Positions 1-7,406 of a stretch of DNA of 64,000 nt are shown here, piece by piece (positions within the stretch are counted from its first letter, which is position 1; every line of letters starts with the position of its first letter). This DNA comes from JACJYM01 sp965230495 (GTDB lineage Bacteria > Bacteroidota > Bacteroidia > Chitinophagales > Saprospiraceae). The DNA is taken from the NCBI GenBank assembly GCA_965230495.1, contig OZ246004.1, positions 930,001-994,000 of the forward strand, given 5' to 3'. The notes beneath the pieces are model-generated. The model did not search any database. It was given only the letters and a program-made list of their open reading frames with translations, and had not been told where the DNA came from. The translations under genes and the position numbers were made by a program.

Positions 1-115
1 GAAAAATCATTTTTTCACAAATGTATTTTTATATCAATATGTAAATAATTGATATTCAATGCTTATGGATCTATTCAAAACGAGTTAACCCCCGTTTTTT
101 GCTTTTTTCATCCGC

Positions 116-123
116 TATCTTTG
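116..123 (+). promoter_or_regulatory. Bacteroidota -7 promoter element
   Basis: The octamer TATCTTTG fits the Bacteroidota -7 consensus TAnnTTTG. It lies 21 bases before the ATG at 145, so transcription would begin just upstream of that codon. This supports 145 rather than an earlier in-frame start for the small HTH gene. A T-run ending in TTTG lies upstream but closer than the usual -33 spacing, so the upstream element is unclear. Confidence 0.4.
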
Positions 124-144
124 ATTTATAAAAATATTCATAAT

Positions 145-360
145 ATGAACAAGGATATATTAAGTCTAAATGACTTTGTTAATTATGCAGACATTAGTAA
201 GTCCAGAGCTTACAAGGCAGTTCACAATAAGGAATTACCTTATTTCAAACCACACGGCGGAAAGGTATATTTCAAGCTTGAGGATGTCAAAAATTGGCTT
301 TTGCAAAATAGAGTTGATTCAAAATCTGAGATCGAGGCTAAGGCCGCATCTATGACATGA
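145..360 (+). CDS. AlpA/excisionase-type helix-turn-helix protein
   Basis: This 71-residue protein is a single winged helix-turn-helix of the HTH_17/excisionase type. It shows the usual order: recognition-helix segment (residues about 13-25, ISKSRAYKAV), a wing with a basic turn (YFKPHGGKVYF), and a closing helix LEDVKNWLLQNR. Such proteins act as excisionases or as AlpA-like activators in prophages, satellites and integrative elements. The reading frame stays open upstream to 49, but the ATG at 145 gives a normal family length and sits behind a -7 element. It is the first gene of a rightward replication module, followed by iteron-like repeats. Excisionase and transcriptional activator cannot be told apart here. 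No integrase is in view. Confidence 0.7.
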   Translation: MNKDILSLNDFVNYADISKSRAYKAVHNKELPYFKPHGGKVYFKLEDVKNWLLQNRVDSKSEIEAKAASMT

Positions 361-378
361 TTATTTATTCTATGAATA

Positions 379-482
379 GGAGAGCGTGATAACTCCAATC
401 CAATTAACACGAAAGGGAGAGGCCGTTATCTCCAATCTAATTAATACGGAAATGGAGAGAAAACTCCAGCCTAATTAAATCG
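379..482 (+). repeat. three hairpin-bearing iteron-like direct repeats
   Basis: Three imperfect direct copies of about 36-38 bases begin at 379, 415 and 454. Each opens with a GGAG/GGGAG half-stem, closes a small hairpin with CTCC (389-396, 426-433, 461-467), and continues with a tail close to AATCTAATTAATACG. The first two loops vary (GCGTGATAA, GCCGTTAT) while the stems are kept; the third is shortened to GAAAA. The repeats lie between the HTH gene and the replication genes, which is where iterons of a replication origin or repressor operators would be expected. Origin function is inferred. Confidence 0.6.
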
Positions 483-531
483 TATAGAATAACTGCTAAA
501 CGGCAGATTGATAATATAATGATTTAATAAT

Positions 532-735
532 ATGGATAAAAATATTCATGGAGAATTTGATGTAGAGACAATTATATCACTTGCTGAGACCTATTTTGAT
601 GAAAACATTGAAATTAACAAGAGATGGGAAGGGTCAGTAGATGAAGTATTCCATCGGGAGAATATGAGAGCTAGATTTATAGCGATGCACAAAGTTCCTA
701 GAATAAAAAACAGAGTAGGTTATGGATACAAATAA
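532..735 (+). CDS. small acidic protein of replication module, unknown function
   Basis: A 67-residue ORF with no family I recognise. It is helix-rich and acidic in its first half (FDVETIISLAETYFDENIEI) and basic at the C-terminus (KVPRIKNRVGYGYK). It overlaps the next gene by 14 bases (722-735), an arrangement typical of translationally coupled phage or plasmid genes. That overlap and the gene's position between the iteron-like repeats and the replication genes are the main reasons to believe it is real. A DNA-binding accessory or a regulator of replication is possible but not shown. Confidence 0.5.
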   Translation: MDKNIHGEFDVETIISLAETYFDENIEINKRWEGSVDEVFHRENMRARFIAMHKVPRIKNRVGYGYK

Positions 736-1021
736 AAGGCCTAATCAAAGGATGATGGATAGTTCTATTGAGGCTTGGAGAAAAATAATTAAGACAAGTA
801 AATATGAAAGTGAAAAGGAGAAAGTGTATGAGACTCTTAAACATTATGATGTTCCCATGACTCGACAGATGATTTCGCACTATTCGGGAATACCTATAAA
901 TCATATAACAGAGTATGTAAAAAGACTCCTTGAGGCTGACAGGATAATTCAGAGTAAAAATAAGATCATGTGCCAGGTTTCACCTAATAAAGCTTATTAC
1001 TTAAAATTGAACGAATTATGA
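722..1021 (+). CDS. winged-helix DNA-binding protein
   Basis: A 99-residue protein whose second half reads as a winged helix. It runs EKVYETLKHYDVPMTRQMIS, then a recognition helix GIPINHITEYVKRLLEADRI, then a hairpin wing ending YYLKLNEL. Its role is probably DNA binding within the replication or regulatory module. It starts inside the preceding small gene and its stop overlaps the ATG of the next gene (ATGA at 1018-1021), so all three are probably translated together. The exact family is uncertain. Confidence 0.6.
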   Translation: MDTNKRPNQRMMDSSIEAWRKIIKTSKYESEKEKVYETLKHYDVPMTRQMISHYSGIPINHITEYVKRLLEADRIIQSKNKIMCQVSPNKAYYLKLNEL

Positions 1022-1971
1022 TTAATGTAGATGACCGATTGATAAAGGAGGTACAGCCATTAATTGGAGCAGAAGCCACGATGTTGTTGCTGACATTGTC
1101 AAGTTACATAAATGACAAAAAGGTTTGCTTTCCTTCTAATAATACTCTACAGGAATTAACAGGCTTTGGAAGGAACAAGGTACAAAAGTTGATAAAGATT
1201 TTATGTAATCATAATCTTCTTAAAGTTAGGCAAGTTAAAGAAAAGGGTACAGGAAAGTTTGGAAAAAGGTATTTTATTCTTCAGACTAGTTTCATATCCT
1301 ATTTTGTAAATGTAAAGGGAACCGTGTTTGAACCGTTACCCGAAATTGGGGCTTCGGACAATACCGCTACCCCGAAAACCGATGCACGGGAAACCGTTAA
1401 CCCAAATCGGGGTACAGAACTAATTAATAAGTATAACACTATTGTCGAGTTCTTAAATTCAGTTACCAATTCTAATTTTTCATCAAAGTCCAAAAAGACT
1501 AAGTCATGTATAAGAGCAAGAATTGAAGAGGGATTTAGCATTGAAGACTTTAAGTTGGTTATAGAATCTAAAAATAGAGAATGGGGTAATGATTCTAAGA
1601 TGAGTGAGTATTTACGTCCACAAACTTTGTTCGGCACTAATTTTGAGAGTTATTTACAACACGCTAAAAGGAGTATAAAAATAATTGATGATGAAGGATT
1701 AAACGAAACTCAAAAGCAATCATTTAATCAATTTAACAAATATCTCGAGGAATTAACCAACATTGATAACGGACTTTCTTCTTCTGAATTTTTAAATATT
1801 ATAAATATCAATTTTAGCCAAGATGTACGGAGGCATTATCTCAAGAGATCATCTTCTTATTCATCTAAGATCAAAGGCATTTTATTTGATCTCAACAACA
1901 ATCGATTTAAGGCAAGAAATACATCAAGCCTTTACACTTATTTGGTAACTGAACTAAAGAAAACAGCATGA
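1018..1971 (+). CDS. phage-type replication initiator with conserved phage C-terminal domain
   Basis: This 317-residue protein has an N-terminal helix-turn-helix (residues about 20-75, with SNNTLQELTGFGRNKVQKLI) followed by a spacer. At roughly 140-215 it has the conserved phage C-terminal domain (TIGR02220/Phg_2220_C). The signature there is an IVEFLNSVTNSNF start, a KKTKSCIRARIEEGF core and an EYLRPQTLFGTNFESYLQ end. Family members are replication-organiser proteins of phages and satellites that load the helicase or primase. About 100 further residues extend past this domain. The gene overlaps its neighbours by four bases on both sides (ATGA), placing it in one operon with the primase. I am confident of the domain and less so of its exact biochemical role. 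Confidence 0.8.
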   Translation: MINVDDRLIKEVQPLIGAEATMLLLTLSSYINDKKVCFPSNNTLQELTGFGRNKVQKLIKILCNHNLLKVRQVKEKGTGKFGKRYFILQTSFISYFVNVKGTVFEPLPEIGASDNTATPKTDARETVNPNRGTELINKYNTIVEFLNSVTNSNFSSKSKKTKSCIRARIEEGFSIEDFKLVIESKNREWGNDSKMSEYLRPQTLFGTNFESYLQHAKRSIKIIDDEGLNETQKQSFNQFNKYLEELTNIDNGLSSSEFLNIININFSQDVRRHYLKRSSSYSSKIKGILFDLNNNRFKARNTSSLYTYLVTELKKTA

Positions 1972-3794
1972 TAAATTTAAGGCAAGAAGCATTAAAATAC
2001 CATGAAGCTGGATTAAAGGTCATTCCTGTGAATGCAGATAAAACCCCAGCTTGTAAATCATGGAAGAAATATCAAGAGGATCAAACGAAAGAAGATGTCT
2101 CTAATCTCTTTGAAAAAAAATGTTGGGGCATTGCATTACTTACTGGTAATGAAATTGAATGTATTGATATTGATAACAAATATTCTTTAGATGGTAAGCT
2201 AAATCAAAACTATCTGAATTTATTAATTCATGATAAAATAGGAGAATCTTTTATGTCGAAATGTTTTATCCAAACAACTCAGTCTGAGGGGTATCATTAC
2301 ATTTTTAGGTCTTCTTTTGAAGATGGCAATAAAAAGTTAGCTTCACGTCCAGCAACTAAGGAAGAAAAACAGAGAGGATTAAAGCAAATGGTTTTACTGG
2401 AAACCAGGGGAAACGGAGGATATGTTGTTATTTCTCCATCGGAAGGTTACCTAAGACAAAGTGGTGATCTATGTAGCTTAACCCCTGTTGCCGATGAAGA
2501 AAGAAATTTTGCTTTCGATTGTGCAAGATCATTTAATGAAGTTGTGCAGCCTGTGTCAAATTATAAAAAACAATTGGTTAAGGAATATACTTTTAATGAA
2601 GGTCAAACTTCATGGGATGACTTTAATTCCAAGAACGATGCTTATTCTATGTTGTCGACCCTAGAAAATGTTGGTTGGGTTCAGACTCATCAAAGTGGAG
2701 ATAGAATATACCTTAGAAGACCGGATAAGAACAAGGGGATTTCGGGTGATATTCATATATCCAAAAATCTATTTAAGACCTTCTCTACCTCAACCATTTT
2801 TGAGAGCGAAAAAGGTTATACTCCGTTTGCAGTTTACACCATGCTTAATCACAATGGAGACTACAAGTTAGCGGCAAGAGATATTTATAATCAAGGTTAC
2901 GGTGAGAGATTAAAAGCAACTAATAACACAGCTATTCCCGTTTCAAAGAAACAAGAAATATCAAAGTTTGAGAATATAATAGCAACCAAGTTTGATTATA
3001 ATTCCCCCATTGAAGACCAAAAAACTTGCTTTGACTATGTGGATTCAAACAATATTTACAACAGGTTCAAAATCGGTTCATTTGGTTCGTTAGGTGCTAT
3101 TGTTGGTCAGCAGAAGAGTAGAAAAACTACCTTAATAAGTTCTATTGTAGCAGCAGGGTTGAGTAAGCAAAGGAATTTAAATTTTGAACTAAAACTAGAG
3201 AATAGAAATGTTTTAATGTTCGATACTGAGCAACCATATGAACGCTTCCAGAGAGTGAACCGTAATATTCTCAATTTAGCAGGGATAAGGGGAAATTCAG
3301 ACAAGTTCCATGCTTTTGCTTTGCGGTCATTATCTAGGAGTGAAAGAGTTGAATTTATATCTTATGTGGTCCAGAAATACAATAATATTGGATTAATTGT
3401 AATAGATGGCATTGTTGACATCTGCTTGGACTATATGGATGCGTCAAAAAGTCAGGACACCCTTGAATTTTTAATGCAATTATCTGACTCTACTAAAGCA
3501 ATGATATTAACAGTTCTTCACTTGAATAAGGACGCTCGATTTGTGCGAGGCCATTTGGGAACTGAACTACAAAATAAAGTAGATTGGATGATTGAAACTA
3601 CAAAAGAAGACGGGATCACATCTGTCAAATGTCGAGAATCAAGATTTAAGGAGTTTCCTTCCTTCGATTTCAAGCATGGGGAAAATGGATTGCCGGAATT
3701 AGTGTATCAACCTGAGTTAGGCGTCAAGACTTTTTTAAGCAACAGTACACCATCTCAGATGATAGAAACACCAAATGGAGTTTTAGAATTTTAG
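1968..3794 (+). CDS. primase-polymerase/AAA replicative helicase-like protein
   Basis: This 608-residue protein combines two modules. Residues 1-180 look like the bifunctional Prim-Pol domain of phages and plasmids. It has the YHEAGLKVIPVNADKTPACK opening, the metal-binding CIDIDNKY strand, QSEGYHYIF, and RGNGGYVVISPS near the end. From about residue 360 there is a RecA/AAA_25-type ATPase with a P-loop GAIVGQQKSRKTT, a Walker B strand IGLIVIDGIVD, and a later GHLGTELQNKVDW segment. This fits a single-polypeptide primase-helicase that primes and unwinds an element's origin. It overlaps the upstream initiator by four bases. The P-loop is slightly unusual (GQQKSRKT rather than GxxGxGKT) but is typical of RepA-like ATPases. 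Confidence 0.85.
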   Translation: MINLRQEALKYHEAGLKVIPVNADKTPACKSWKKYQEDQTKEDVSNLFEKKCWGIALLTGNEIECIDIDNKYSLDGKLNQNYLNLLIHDKIGESFMSKCFIQTTQSEGYHYIFRSSFEDGNKKLASRPATKEEKQRGLKQMVLLETRGNGGYVVISPSEGYLRQSGDLCSLTPVADEERNFAFDCARSFNEVVQPVSNYKKQLVKEYTFNEGQTSWDDFNSKNDAYSMLSTLENVGWVQTHQSGDRIYLRRPDKNKGISGDIHISKNLFKTFSTSTIFESEKGYTPFAVYTMLNHNGDYKLAARDIYNQGYGERLKATNNTAIPVSKKQEISKFENIIATKFDYNSPIEDQKTCFDYVDSNNIYNRFKIGSFGSLGAIVGQQKSRKTTLISSIVAAGLSKQRNLNFELKLENRNVLMFDTEQPYERFQRVNRNILNLAGIRGNSDKFHAFALRSLSRSERVEFISYVVQKYNNIGLIVIDGIVDICLDYMDASKSQDTLEFLMQLSDSTKAMILTVLHLNKDARFVRGHLGTELQNKVDWMIETTKEDGITSVKCRESRFKEFPSFDFKHGENGLPELVYQPELGVKTFLSNSTPSQMIETPNGVLEF

Positions 3795-3815
3795 AAAAAC
3801 TATTTCAAAAAATAT

Positions 3816-5540
3816 ATGAGTAATAAACTTTACATAAACGGAGATGATGTCTCAAAGGACGTAACAGATGGTTTAAAAACCCTGACAATTGATATTGGGC
3901 TGAATACTACGACTAAGACGGTTGGTAAGGTATTGTCTAATCAGATAGAAGTCAAAGGGAATACATACACTTACCTGAAGGACTTATTCTTTAAGAAGTG
4001 TGATTCATGGCAGAATACAGTTAGGTCAAAGTTTCGGACTAGGATATGCGGTGGCCTGTCAATTGATACCGAGATTGACTCTAAGGGGATGAATTGGTGT
4101 CCTGATAAAGAGAGGATTGATTTTGTATTAAAGAGTGCCGAGCAGTCTGGAGAGTGTTATACGAGATTAGATAGTGAGCTGATCGGATCTAATGGTTTTG
4201 CCGAGAAGTATGATTTTCCTGTTGTTTACTTTGTGGATCAGCCGAATTGGATTCAATGGACATTATGGATATTGACTATCCCGATAAGAGGTTTATTCTT
4301 AAAAATAGATTTAGCCTTAAAATTTTTATGCGGTGCTATCAATGTGGTAAGAAATATTTTGGGTCGTGGTGATCTGGATTGCAATAACATATTGACAGGG
4401 GCATTGTTTGAAGACTTCGACACATGGATAACCGGAACAGGGCGATGGACAGTATCACCATTGATCAGAGATATGATTGAATACCAGGCGGCTAATTGCA
4501 ATCTAAAGTTCAGGAGTAGCATTTTAAACAATTCGGCCAGTCCTTACTATAACTTATCTCTATTCTGCTTAACAGGTGGTGAATATGGAGATAGTGACGG
4601 AGTTAAGCCATCTAAGGTTAATAACTTTGAGATATTTAAGGCTAATGAACCCATTTACACGACTATACAGCTTTTAGATGAACTTGGTCAGGTATTTAAT
4701 GCTGACTATCGGATTATTGGCAATGAGTTAATCTTTGAGCGTTACGACTATTTTGACAAACAGGCCACTATTAAGTTGCTCAACACCAAAGATTACTGTT
4801 TAGATGATCCAATATGTATAAGTTGGGATAATTTGGATGATTGTGCCTATGGTGACTACGCATACACCGATGATCCATATGACGCTGAGGGTAATAGTGT
4901 CAAAAAGATATACTACCGAGAAATATTAGAGTTTAACAAGCCTTACAATCCGGTGCAAAAAGGCAAGTGTCAAAGCTTGCTGAATTTTAGTGCTGCCCGG
5001 TTCATGTTTGACATAAAGAGCTTCAGAGATAGATCATTTTTCAAGTGGCGTAGAAATATGGACGAGCTAAGAGACGGTGGACAGAGTTTGCTAGGTAAAC
5101 TATTTGAAACGCAAGGTGTAATCCGTAAAAATGATTTAGTTCTTTCGTCAAGCGTACTGTCAACACACAAATTATTGATCCTAGAAAACAACTTTAAACG
5201 CAATGACGCTCAGATCATCAAAAAGAAGATAGGAAGTATCGGTGGGAAGAGTTACTATGTGTATAACTACCCAATGCACTTAAACGAAGAGGGCGACTAT
5301 GATGAGTTGACAAAAGGATTTTTGTACTTGGACAATCCGAGATTAAAAAAGGATCGATTTAAAGTGTCTGATTTTGAGGTTGATTGTGATTGCTCAATAA
5401 TAAATGGAGCCATTAATAATTTCCAGCAATTCTACATTCAAACTCCAATAGGTAAGGCGATACCTGAGAAGATTACCATTGAGTTTAAAGAGACTAAGGT
5501 TAGATTGAAGTTTCAGAATATAAGGGGTTTTTGTAACTAA
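3816..5540 (+). CDS. phage-like structural protein (tail/baseplate?), uncertain
   Basis: A 574-residue protein of no firmly recognised family. Its N-terminus (LYINGDDVSKDVTDGLKTLT) resembles the opening beta strands of many Bacteroidota phage tail or baseplate proteins. A hydrophobic stretch at about residues 140-185 (WIQWTLWILTIPIRGLFLKI and following) could be one or two membrane-interacting helices. Cysteines are common and the C-terminal part is predicted beta-rich. It lies 21 bases after the primase gene and 13 bases before the terminase small-subunit gene, so it is read in the same direction as the replication and packaging genes. A structural or injection role is a guess from this context. 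A satellite-specific effector is the alternative. Confidence 0.45.
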   Translation: MSNKLYINGDDVSKDVTDGLKTLTIDIGLNTTTKTVGKVLSNQIEVKGNTYTYLKDLFFKKCDSWQNTVRSKFRTRICGGLSIDTEIDSKGMNWCPDKERIDFVLKSAEQSGECYTRLDSELIGSNGFAEKYDFPVVYFVDQPNWIQWTLWILTIPIRGLFLKIDLALKFLCGAINVVRNILGRGDLDCNNILTGALFEDFDTWITGTGRWTVSPLIRDMIEYQAANCNLKFRSSILNNSASPYYNLSLFCLTGGEYGDSDGVKPSKVNNFEIFKANEPIYTTIQLLDELGQVFNADYRIIGNELIFERYDYFDKQATIKLLNTKDYCLDDPICISWDNLDDCAYGDYAYTDDPYDAEGNSVKKIYYREILEFNKPYNPVQKGKCQSLLNFSAARFMFDIKSFRDRSFFKWRRNMDELRDGGQSLLGKLFETQGVIRKNDLVLSSSVLSTHKLLILENNFKRNDAQIIKKKIGSIGGKSYYVYNYPMHLNEEGDYDELTKGFLYLDNPRLKKDRFKVSDFEVDCDCSIINGAINNFQQFYIQTPIGKAIPEKITIEFKETKVRLKFQNIRGFCN

Positions 5541-5553
5541 TTTATTTAAAAAA

Positions 5554-5883
5554 ATGATAACTAAGATGAGAAATAAAGAAGGAGTTTTCAATAATTCAAA
5601 TGAACTATGGGAGGCAGCATGTGAGTATTTTCAATGGTGTGTAGATAATCCACTTCACAGAGTTGAAAAAAGATTAGATGGGAAAGGAAAGATCAAAATA
5701 CCTACCACTCGTCCTTTTTCCTTAGATGATGTTAACGAGCATCTAGGAGTAGACATTAAAGAGTTAGAAAAGCTAGAAGAGTTCAATGAGACAGCAATCC
5801 GAATAAAAGAAGTCATTTATCAGCAAAACTATGAGAATGCAGTAGTTGGGATTTTTCCTGAAGACATTATGATAAATTGGTAG
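5554..5883 (+). CDS. phage terminase small subunit (DNA-packaging protein), short
   Basis: This 109-residue protein matches the DNA-packaging/terminase small-subunit family of Bacteroidota phages. It has an FNNSNELWEAACEYFQWCVDN opening, a TTRPFSLDDVNEHLGVD helix-turn-helix, and a closing helix RIKEVIYQQNYENAVVGIF. In the family the last helix runs into an ...NANIIARDLGL type ending and a variable tail. Here the reading frame stops at IMINW, so the C-terminus looks truncated. A second possible start is the ATG at 5566. Small terminases select DNA for packaging. In satellites a private small subunit redirects helper-phage packaging, and the absence of a large subunit fits that reading. Confidence 0.7.
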   Translation: MITKMRNKEGVFNNSNELWEAACEYFQWCVDNPLHRVEKRLDGKGKIKIPTTRPFSLDDVNEHLGVDIKELEKLEEFNETAIRIKEVIYQQNYENAVVGIFPEDIMINW

Positions 5884-5913
5884 ATCGATACTATTCAATA
5901 ACAATCCAAGAAT

Positions 5914-6288
5914 ATGAGTAAAATATATAATTTCAAAGGTAAACGAAACGGATTTGAGAATAACCCTCAAAACATTAACAAGTCTGGACGCCCAAAGAAG
6001 ATATACACTCTATTAAAAGAGATGGGTTACTCCAGAGATGACATTATGACTGCCTATGGGGAATTGTTAAGTTATACTATCCAAGACTTAAAGAAGCTTA
6101 TTGATGACGAAAATATGATTTCAATTGTTAGAATCGTATCAAAAACAATAGTTGAGTCATTTGAAGATGGAAGCTATTCAAGAATCAAAGATGTAGTTGA
6201 GATGTATGTAGGTAGACCGAATCAGAAAATTGAACATCAAGGTAATATGATTTCTGAAACTGTAAAGATTACTTATGCAGACGATTAG
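5914..6288 (+). CDS. DUF5681-type phage packaging-associated protein
   Basis: A 124-residue protein with the GFENNPQNINKSGRPKKIYT opening seen in DUF5681-like proteins encoded next to phage terminases. A helical domain follows (TLLKEMGYSRDDIMTAYGEL), then a conserved MYVGRPNQKIEHQG segment and a short tail. Such proteins are usually annotated as terminase-associated or alternative small-terminase subunits. The gene starts 30 bases after the short terminase small-subunit gene. The C-terminal half appears intact. The exact function is not established, and I infer a packaging role from family context. Confidence 0.6.
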   Translation: MSKIYNFKGKRNGFENNPQNINKSGRPKKIYTLLKEMGYSRDDIMTAYGELLSYTIQDLKKLIDDENMISIVRIVSKTIVESFEDGSYSRIKDVVEMYVGRPNQKIEHQGNMISETVKITYADD

Positions 6289-6330
6289 TTTTTTAATAAA
6301 CACTATTAAATAATACAGAAAACACTAACA

Positions 6331-6393
6331 ATGCCAAAAGGAGATTTCGGAGGAAAAAGAAATGTTAACGGTTTTGATAAAAGGCCTGGGTAA
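6331..6393 (+). pseudogene. 20-codon remnant resembling DUF5681 N-terminus
   Basis: A short ORF reads MPKGDFGGKRNVNGFDKRPG and then stops. It lines up with the first residues of the upstream DUF5681-type protein (F-x-GKRN-GF pattern, then the place where SGRP would follow). This suggests a second copy cut off after its N-terminal motif, perhaps where an insertion or deletion joined unrelated DNA. A stop codon and a terminator-like hairpin follow. It could also be a chance match of a very short, low-complexity peptide. Confidence 0.35.
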
Positions 6394-6441
6394 GTAATTT
6401 AAATTATATCAAGTATAATTTAACGCTAACACATTGCTAAT

Positions 6442-6477
6442 AGGGAAAAAACCCCTAAAGGGAAGGGCTTTTTCCCT
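6442..6477 (+). terminator. strong hairpin after the phage-like operon
   Basis: An outer nine-base stem AGGGAAAAA/TTTTTCCCT (6442-6450 with 6469-6477) encloses a smaller CCCT/AGGG hairpin (6453-6456 with 6459-6462). The T-run lies inside the stem, so it could end transcription from either direction. It separates the rightward replication/packaging genes from the TIR gene at 6573. Confidence 0.6.
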
Positions 6478-6572
6478 TAAGTCTTAAACCCTATTTTATT
6501 TATTCTTGTATTAGACTTTTTCAGATGATAAGGGCAGAATGAGTAAACACTTGAATCAAAATAGTAACTAAT

Positions 6573-7379
6573 ATGAATAGAGTTTTTTTGAGTTATGCAA
6601 GAGAAGATGAAAGGATAGCAGAGAAACTATATTTGCATTTAAGACAAGAAGAGATAAATGTTTGGTTTGATAAAAAATCTCTATTGCCAGGACAAAATTG
6701 GAGAAAGGAAATATCTAAAGTTATTAGAGATTCTAAATTTTTCATTAGTCTTATTTCTAAAAACTCTGTTAACAAAAGAGGATATGTTCAAAAAGAAATA
6801 AAGTATGCACTTCGAGTTCTGGAGGAAATACCAACTAATCAGATTTTTCTTATTCCGGTACGTCTAGATGATACTCTACCTATTGATGAAGAGCTTCTTG
6901 ATTTGACTTGGATAGACCTATTTGACTCCTTTTCAAGAGGATTTAATAGAATTATGTCTGTAATTGCTAATATCGAGAAGGAAGAACTGGAGTTCAGAGA
7001 TCCTAAAAAGCCTTATGGTAAAAGAGATTTAATTGATTATGCTCCATATATTGATTTCGGAGAACTTGTTCGAGAGATATTAAACAAGTTTCCAGTATCA
7101 GCTATGTTCTTCAATAGGGATCATTCCTACTACATAACATTTAGGACTGACTTTGCGGGATGTCAAGTACCAAGCAAACTTTTGAATAAGTATCCTGACT
7201 TAATGACCATTGTATTGCAGAATGGTTATGAGGACTTGTATCTTAATGAAAACTATATTTCAATTGGACTTAGTTTTGAGGGAGTTAAGGAAACTCTAAA
7301 AATCGATTATGACTCCATTAGACATATTTATTCACCGACAATAAACTTTAGTTTAAAAAGATTGAATCTCAAGGATTAA
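6573..7379 (+). CDS. TIR domain - SspB-like ClpXP adaptor domain fusion
   Basis: A 268-residue protein with two domains. Residues 1 to about 135 form a TIR_2 domain: FLSYAREDE (strand A), VWFDKKSLLPGQNW (BB-loop region), and KRGYVQKEIKYAL, where E75 is the expected NADase glutamate, followed by IFLIPVRLD. Residues about 155-262 closely resemble alphaproteobacterial SspB, the adaptor that delivers ssrA-tagged proteins to ClpXP. Shared positions include YYITFRTDFAG, LLNKYPDLMTIVLQ, the S-x-x-L-S-F-x-G strand and the closing SPTINFSLKRL. The short C-terminal ClpX-binding tail of true SspB is not seen; the protein ends a few residues after the fold. It is probably cytoplasmic. The next gene starts 27 bases downstream in the same direction. 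TIR proteins in accessory islands are usually defence effectors. Here the SspB-like part could be the sensor or a handle for proteolytic control. Confidence 0.85.
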   Translation: MNRVFLSYAREDERIAEKLYLHLRQEEINVWFDKKSLLPGQNWRKEISKVIRDSKFFISLISKNSVNKRGYVQKEIKYALRVLEEIPTNQIFLIPVRLDDTLPIDEELLDLTWIDLFDSFSRGFNRIMSVIANIEKEELEFRDPKKPYGKRDLIDYAPYIDFGELVREILNKFPVSAMFFNRDHSYYITFRTDFAGCQVPSKLLNKYPDLMTIVLQNGYEDLYLNENYISIGLSFEGVKETLKIDYDSIRHIYSPTINFSLKRLNLKD

Positions 7380-7406
7380 ATTACTTGATGAATCGTATAT
7401 TTTTGT

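Noticed and set aside
7398..7405. TATTTTTG resembling a -7 promoter element directly before the membrane coiled-coil gene
   Set aside because: It ends one base before the start codon, so transcription would begin inside the gene; likely an A+T-rich coincidence.
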